Assembly: GCA_018262385.1 (NCBI GenBank)
Contig: JAGSPQ010000317.1
Coordinates: forward strand, 1 to 5,382
Reading direction: 5' to 3'
DNA: 5,382 nucleotides
From: Myxococcaceae bacterium
GTDB taxonomy: Bacteria; Myxococcota; Myxococcia; Myxococcales; Myxococcaceae
Each line of letters starts with the position of its first letter. Position 1 is the first letter of the stretch. Below the pieces are notes generated by a model. That model ran no database searches. It was not told the DNA's origin and saw only the letters and a program-made list of their open reading frames with translations. Shown here piece by piece: positions 1-5,382 of the stretch. A program made the position numbers and the translations under genes.

Positions 1-2219
<2,219 letters not shown>

Positions 2220-2230
2220 CGGTTCAGCCT
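2220..2230. other. 11-base gap between convergent genes
   Basis: The stop codons of metH (TAG, 2217-2219, + strand) and of the kinase gene (TGA, read from 2233-2231 on the - strand) face each other across only 11 bases. No hairpin followed by a T-run is visible in the gap or just beside it. Transcripts of either gene therefore probably run into the other as antisense, or end by Rho-dependent termination. Confidence 0.85.
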
Positions 2231-4402
2231 TCAGTTCGCGACGAGGAGGTACTTGCGGCCCTCGTCGCAGCGCAGCTGGGCGTAGCCCTGAATGATGTAG
2301 GCGTCGGCCGGGCGCGAGTCAGGCTGCAGCACCGCGTCGCGCAGGTTGTACTGGCGGTGCGGCTCGAGCGTCAGCGCATTGAACGGGTAGAACTTCCCTT
2401 GCGGAAGGCGGACCTCGCAGCCGTGCCAGACGAAGTCGGTGTCGTTCGAGATCACGTAGCCCATCGACGCGCGGTACTCGACCCGGCCCATCAGCTCTCT
2501 GGGGGTCGGCGCGGCCGCGGGGCTCGCGGTGGGAGGAGCGCCCAGGCCCGACCATTCCTCGGTCGCACCGGAGAATTTCTGCGCCGGCGCTTCGCGGCGC
2601 GCCGGCTCCGGTGCGGGAGCGCGCGCTTCCGGCGGCGGGACGGGCGCGGGGGCCGGCTTCTCGGCCCGGGTCCCGGACTTCTTGGCGGCGGCGACCCGAT
2701 CCGGCCTGGCGGGGGGGGCCTTCTTCGCAGGGGCCGGCTCGGCCCGATCCGGCACCGGCTTCGCTGCCGCGGCTGGCTTCGCTGCTGCGGTTGGCTCCGC
2801 TTCTGCGGCTGGCTTCGCTTCTGCGGCTGGCTTCGCTTCTGCGGCTGGCTTCGCTTCTGCGGTTGGCTTCGCTTCTGCGGTTGGCTTCGGCTCCGAGCTG
2901 GGCTCCGGCTCGGGCTTCGCTTCCGCGGCCGGCATCGGCTCCGGAGTGGTCTGCGGCCTCGCCTCTATTTCCGGTGCGGCCGCTGCGGTCGCCTGCGGCT
3001 CACTGCCGCCCAGTCTTCCGAGCGCGAAGCTGCCGCCGACGAGCAGCAGCGCTCCCGCCACGGCGGCGATCAGCTTCCAGGGAAGGGGAGACCGACCCAG
3101 GCCCGCGGCCGCCATGATCTCTCCGCTCGGCTCCAGCGGTCGCAGCTCGGGGTCCGCGGAAGGGGCGGCTGGCGCCATCGGAAGGCCGGCGGTGCGAGGC
3201 GCAGGGAACATCACCAGCTCGCCTCGAGCAGCCGGCCGCTTCGCCTCCGCCGAGGGGGTCGGGCGGTGGGGCGCGGCGGTCGCCGCCATCCGCGGCGGAA
3301 GGGTGTCGGCGATCGCGGCCGGATCCGGTCGAGGGGCGGGCGCGACCGCCGGCTCCGGCTTCGGCCTGGCCGGCGCAGGCTCGGGCTCGATCAGCACGGT
3401 CCTGGCGGTGTGCACCGTGTCGCCGCGCACCAGCGTCATTCCCAGCAGCGGCGCCGCCCTCGCCGACGGCGCCTCGACCAGCCCGGTCTTCGCCTCGGTC
3501 ACCGATTCGGCGGGAGCGATGTCCGCGACGAACACCGCCAGCGCCTGGGGACTGGTGCGGCTGCTGAACTTCTCGAGCGCCTGCTGCATCGCTCCGCAGG
3601 TCTGGAACCGGTCGTGGGGCGCGCTCGCCATCGCCCGATCGATGATCTCCTGCAGCGCCGGCGGAGCGTCCGGCCGAAACGCCGACAGCGGCGTCGGCCG
3701 CCCGTCGATGATCGCCTGCATCGCTGCCCCCTCGGTGGGCCCGTCGAACGGCTTGTGCCCACAGCACAGCTCGAAGAGCACGATCCCCATCGCGAAGATG
3801 TCGACCCGGTGGTCGACCTGCCCCCCCATCATCTGCTCGGGCGCCATGTACGCCAGCTTCCCCTTCACCATCCCGGCGCGGGTGGTGCGCACCTGGCCTT
3901 CGATCCTCGCGATCCCGAAGTCGGCGACCTTCACCACTCCGTTGCGGCCGATGAGCAGATTCTCCGGGCTGACGTCGCGGTGAATCAGGTTCAGCGGCTT
4001 TCCCTCTTCGGCGAAAGCGTGCGCGTAGCCGAGCCCCTGGCAGGCCTGCGCCACCATCTTCGCCGCGAGGTCGAACGGCACCGGCCGGCCCAGCGCCTCG
4101 GCCCGCTTGAAGAGCGAGCGCAGGTGGAAGCCGTCGACGTACTCCATCGCGAGGAAGTAGCGGCCGTCGTCGATGCCGAAGTCGGTGATGCCGACGATGT
4201 TCGGGTGGTTGAACTTGGCGACCAGCTTCGCCTCGCCCATGAACATCGTCGCGAACGCCTGGTCTTTGGAGAACTCGGTGAGGATCCGCTTCAGCACCAC
4301 CTGGCGCACCAGGCCGTCGTCGCCCTCGTAGTCGGCGAGAAGGATCTCGGCCATGCCGCCTTCGGCCAACTTGCGCACCAGGCGGTATTTGCTGCTGAGC
4401 AT
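2231..4402 (-). CDS. Membrane-anchored Ser/Thr protein kinase (PknB/Hanks type) with Pro/Ala-rich linker and C-terminal beta-rich domain
   Basis: Predicted signalling kinase of 723 residues. The N-terminal kinase domain (about 7-275) has a glycine loop EGGMAE (14-19), K38 in VVLKRI, a helix-C Glu at 57, HRDVSPEN (141-148, catalytic D143), DFG (161-163), TT at 173-174 in the activation loop, APEQ (187-190), D201 and R265. The usual Lys two residues after the catalytic Asp is Ser145, and the first and third loop glycines are Ala; to my knowledge both variants are common in myxobacterial kinases, so activity is expected. A variable Pro/Ala linker leads to one transmembrane segment (about 442-462). 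Beyond it lie a second Pro/Ala/Lys/Glu linker with 6-residue repeats and a folded-looking C-terminal domain (about 632-723), presumably periplasmic. The start is well fixed: an in-frame TAA lies at 4432-4430 with no other ATG, GTG or TTG between. No good ribosome binding site precedes it. Its substrate is unknown. Confidence 0.95.
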   Translation of the reverse strand: MLSSKYRLVRKLAEGGMAEILLADYEGDDGLVRQVVLKRILTEFSKDQAFATMFMGEAKLVAKFNHPNIVGITDFGIDDGRYFLAMEYVDGFHLRSLFKRAEALGRPVPFDLAAKMVAQACQGLGYAHAFAEEGKPLNLIHRDVSPENLLIGRNGVVKVADFGIARIEGQVRTTRAGMVKGKLAYMAPEQMMGGQVDHRVDIFAMGIVLFELCCGHKPFDGPTEGAAMQAIIDGRPTPLSAFRPDAPPALQEIIDRAMASAPHDRFQTCGAMQQALEKFSSRTSPQALAVFVADIAPAESVTEAKTGLVEAPSARAAPLLGMTLVRGDTVHTARTVLIEPEPAPARPKPEPAVAPAPRPDPAAIADTLPPRMAATAAPHRPTPSAEAKRPAARGELVMFPAPRTAGLPMAPAAPSADPELRPLEPSGEIMAAAGLGRSPLPWKLIAAVAGALLLVGGSFALGRLGGSEPQATAAAAPEIEARPQTTPEPMPAAEAKPEPEPSSEPKPTAEAKPTAEAKPAAEAKPAAEAKPAAEAEPTAAAKPAAAAKPVPDRAEPAPAKKAPPARPDRVAAAKKSGTRAEKPAPAPVPPPEARAPAPEPARREAPAQKFSGATEEWSGLGAPPTASPAAAPTPRELMGRVEYRASMGYVISNDTDFVWHGCEVRLPQGKFYPFNALTLEPHRQYNLRDAVLQPDSRPADAYIIQGYAQLRCDEGRKYLLVAN
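2756..2881 (-). repeat. Tandem 18-bp repeat, seven units, coding for (A/T)AEAKP in the kinase linker
   Basis: Seven contiguous 18-bp units encode residues 508-549 of the kinase, consensus (A/T)AEAKP. The four units from 2810 to 2881 are two identical pairs (2810-2827 with 2828-2845, and 2846-2863 with 2864-2881) that differ from each other at one base. The unit at 2792-2809 differs by one base that changes Lys to Glu. The two units at 2756-2791 are more diverged. A stray related copy encodes residues 492-497. The near identity indicates recent expansion by slippage or unequal exchange. The segment lies just after the membrane helix, so it probably acts as an extended spacer. Confidence 0.93.
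3017..3079 (-). other. Region coding for the single transmembrane helix of the kinase
   Basis: Residues 442-462 of the kinase (WKLIAAV through SFALG) form about 21 uncharged or hydrophobic residues apart from Lys443 at the edge. Arg437 and Lys443 lie on the N-terminal side and Arg463 on the other. This is the only hydrophobic stretch long enough to span a membrane. The kinase domain must be cytoplasmic to reach ATP, so the part after the helix is inferred to be periplasmic. Confidence 0.85.
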
Positions 4403-4538
4403 GGTTCGGGCGAAGGGTGGGAGCCGGGGTTAGCCGCGTCGAGGTGCAGCCTGTTCGACAACCGTGAGGCGCGGCAAGGGGCTTGGTTCCTGCCGTCGCC
4501 CCGCCCGAGGGCGATGTAGGCGTGGATCCCGTCAAGCG
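4403..4538. other. 136-base spacer between the helical-repeat gene and the kinase gene
   Basis: This non-coding stretch lies between two minus-strand genes and should hold the kinase 5' leader and any promoter of its own. On the minus strand a TTGACG hexamer occurs just after the upstream stop codon, but no TATAAT-like hexamer follows at 16-18 bases. No purine-rich ribosome binding site sits 5-12 bases before the kinase ATG. Two dyads are present: a GC-rich hairpin at 4496-4514 and a weak 5+5 dyad at 4438-4459 (GTCGA, 12-base spacer, TCGAC). Neither can be given a function from sequence alone. Confidence 0.6.
4496..4514. other. GC-rich inverted repeat (6-bp stem, 7-base loop)
   Basis: TCGCCC (4496-4501) and GGGCGA (4509-4514) can pair around a 7-base loop. 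The repeat lies 25 bases downstream of the stop codon of the upstream minus-strand gene, a reasonable place for transcription to end. There is no T-run after it on the minus strand, so it is not a standard intrinsic terminator. In such GC-rich DNA it may be chance. Confidence 0.3.
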
Positions 4539-5382
4539 CTACCGGATCTCGCGCGGGGGCCGATCTCTGCCTTCGCGCTGCCCGTTCCGGAGCGCTTCCT
4601 CCGTCGCCTGCCGCGCCGCCTCGGCCTGTCGCCGGCGCCGCTCCTGCTCGGCCTGGCGCGCCGTCTCGGCCTCCTTCTGCTGCTTGTCCTGCTCGGCCCG
4701 CCGCGCGACGTCCGCTTCCCGCCTGCGTTGATCTTCCGCGCGGGCGACCTGCGCTTCCCGCGTCCGCTGCTCGTCGGCGCGGCGGGCGACCTCCGCCTCG
4801 CGCTGGCGCTGCTCGGCCGCACGGTCGGCTTCCGCCTGCCGCTGCCGGAGAGCAGACTCGGCTTCACGCTGCTGGCGCTCCGCTTCTTCGCGACGGCGAT
4901 CGGCCAGCGCGCGGGCCTCCTGTTCTCTGCGTGCTTCCTCTGCGCGGCGAGCCGCCATCGCCTCTTGCTGGGCGACCCGAGCGGCCAGGGCGGCCAGCCG
5001 TTCCTGCTCCGCGCGCCGGGCCTCTTCCACCTCACGCTCCCGGCGCTCCTCGGCCGCGCGGCGATCGGCGAGTTCCCGGGCCTTGCGCTCTTCTTCGCCC
5101 CGCCGCGCAGCCTCGGCGTCGCGCGCGCGCTGCTCCTCCGCGGCGCGCCGTCCCGCGATCTCGTGCAGCTTGCGGACTTCCTCGGCCCGTCGCGCAGTCT
5201 CGGCGTCGCGCCCACGCTGCTCTTCCGCTGCCTTCCGTTCGGCGATCTCACGCAGGTCGCGGTCCCGCTCGGCCTGACGTGCGATTTCCGCCTCGCGCAC
5301 CCGCTGCTCTTCCGCCGCCTTTCGGTCGGCGAGCTCGCGCTGCTTGCGATCCTGCTCGTCGCGCACGCGCTGCGCTTCCGCC
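4539..5382 (-). CDS. Highly charged Ala/Glu/Arg helical-repeat (coiled-coil or single-helix) protein, C-terminal part, open to window edge
   Basis: I do not recognise the family. At least 281 codons are open from the right edge to a TAG at 4541-4539. The visible part is almost only Ala, Glu, Arg, Gln, Asp and Lys, with no Phe, Tyr, Trp or Cys and only two prolines, both in the last six residues (PPREIR). This predicts one very long helix, either a coiled coil or an E/R-rich single helix. Numbered from the GTG at 5366, residues 10-125 are four 29-residue repeats with the core AAEEQR; residues ~176-257 carry a shorter repeat of 13-15 residues around EAxxARxAE. The GTG at 5366 is a Val codon inside the repeat pattern, which continues upstream as AEAQRVRDEQ, so the true start is outside the window. 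GC-rich third positions support this frame over the others. TolA-like or cytoskeletal proteins share such composition, but composition alone does not assign a function. It lies 136 bases upstream of the kinase gene on the same strand. Confidence 0.8.
   Translation of the reverse strand, partial: AEAQRVRDEQDRKQRELADRKAAEEQRVREAEIARQAERDRDLREIAERKAAEEQRGRDAETARRAEEVRKLHEIAGRRAAEEQRARDAEAARRGEEERKARELADRRAAEERREREVEEARRAEQERLAALAARVAQQEAMAARRAEEARREQEARALADRRREEAERQQREAESALRQRQAEADRAAEQRQREAEVARRADEQRTREAQVARAEDQRRREADVARRAEQDKQQKEAETARQAEQERRRRQAEAARQATEEALRNGQREGRDRPPREIR
4596..4841 (-). repeat. Short-period helical repeat (13-15 residues) near the C terminus of the charged helical protein
   Basis: The motif (R/K)(E/Q)A-x-x-AR-x-AE recurs with starts at residues 189, 203, 216, 231 and 246 (counted from the GTG at 5366), so the spacing is 14, 13, 15 and 15. 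A more diverged copy starts near residue 176. The period is about half of the 29-residue unit further upstream, which suggests that the long unit arose from two short ones. Confidence 0.7.
4992..5339 (-). repeat. Four tandem 87-bp units coding for a 29-residue helical repeat
   Basis: Residues 10-38, 39-67, 68-96 and 97-125 (counted from the GTG at 5366) align without gaps. The shared core is a hydrophobic-Ala start such as RELAD or REIAE, then RRAAEEQR or RKAAEEQR, then EAxxARRAEE. The four units are clearly related at the DNA level too (for example the segments around 5128, 5214 and 5301) but not identical, so the array is older than the 18-bp repeat in the kinase gene. A diverged half unit continues to the window edge. 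Confidence 0.85.

Noticed and set aside
2529..3983. 484-codon + strand open frame, Ala/Gly/Ser-rich with repeats
   Set aside because: It is the antisense shadow of the kinase linker and kinase domain. Its repeats only mirror the 18-bp units.
4475..4500. Sigma-54-like GG-N10-GC spacing on the minus strand upstream of the kinase gene
   Set aside because: Only the GG and GC pairs match; the TT before GC is AA and the leading T is C. Expected by chance in GC-rich sequence.
4496..4514. Intrinsic terminator for the helical-repeat gene
   Set aside because: A 6-bp GC stem is present but no T-run follows on the minus strand, so it is listed only as an inverted repeat.
3000..4535. 511-codon minus-strand open frame overlapping the kinase in another frame
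   Set aside because: It is low complexity and Arg/Gly-rich with no recognisable motifs, whereas the overlapping frame encodes a complete kinase domain.
4532..5251. 239-codon open frame in another minus-strand frame over the helical-repeat gene, and + strand frames at 4483-4731 and 5083-5277
   Set aside because: Their translations are Arg/Ser/Pro-rich without structure, and third-position GC and the regular repeat favour the helical-repeat frame.
5364..5366. GTG as start codon of the helical-repeat gene
   Set aside because: The frame continues open upstream to the window edge with the same charged composition, and the Val falls at a repeat position (EEQRVREAE-like context), so it is internal.

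Overview
This is a GC-rich window (roughly two thirds G+C by eye) with strong G/C preference at third codon positions. The kinase has features common in Myxococcota: a glycine loop reading EGGMAE, a catalytic loop reading HRDVSPEN, and a cytoplasmic kinase followed by one membrane segment and a long Pro/Ala-rich tail. I infer a myxobacterium or a related deltaproteobacterial lineage. The genus cannot be told from this sequence.

Layout. Bases 1-2219 (+) hold the C-terminal ~738 codons of cobalamin-dependent methionine synthase MetH; its N-terminal part lies off the left edge. After an 11-base gap comes a convergent gene at 2231-4402 (-), a 723-residue membrane-anchored Ser/Thr protein kinase. 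It has a low-complexity linker built partly from a tandem 18-bp repeat and ends in a small beta-rich C-terminal domain. A 136-base spacer (4403-4538) separates it from a second minus-strand gene at 4539-5382. That gene is open to the right edge and encodes the C-terminal part of a long, highly charged Ala/Glu/Arg helical protein with a 29-residue (87-bp) repeat.

How the genes relate. MetH is housekeeping methionine and one-carbon metabolism and has no evident link to the other two. The kinase and the helical-repeat protein point the same way and could be transcribed together or function together, but the 136-base spacer and the absence of a recognisable partner domain leave this as a guess. 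No RNA gene, mobile element, CRISPR array or convincing promoter or terminator was found. Many long open frames overlap these genes on both strands. They come from high GC content and few stop codons, not from extra genes.

No clearly new system is visible. The points most worth a second look are the kinase's C-terminal domain, the recently expanded 18-bp repeat in its linker, and the 29-residue helical-repeat protein upstream of it.
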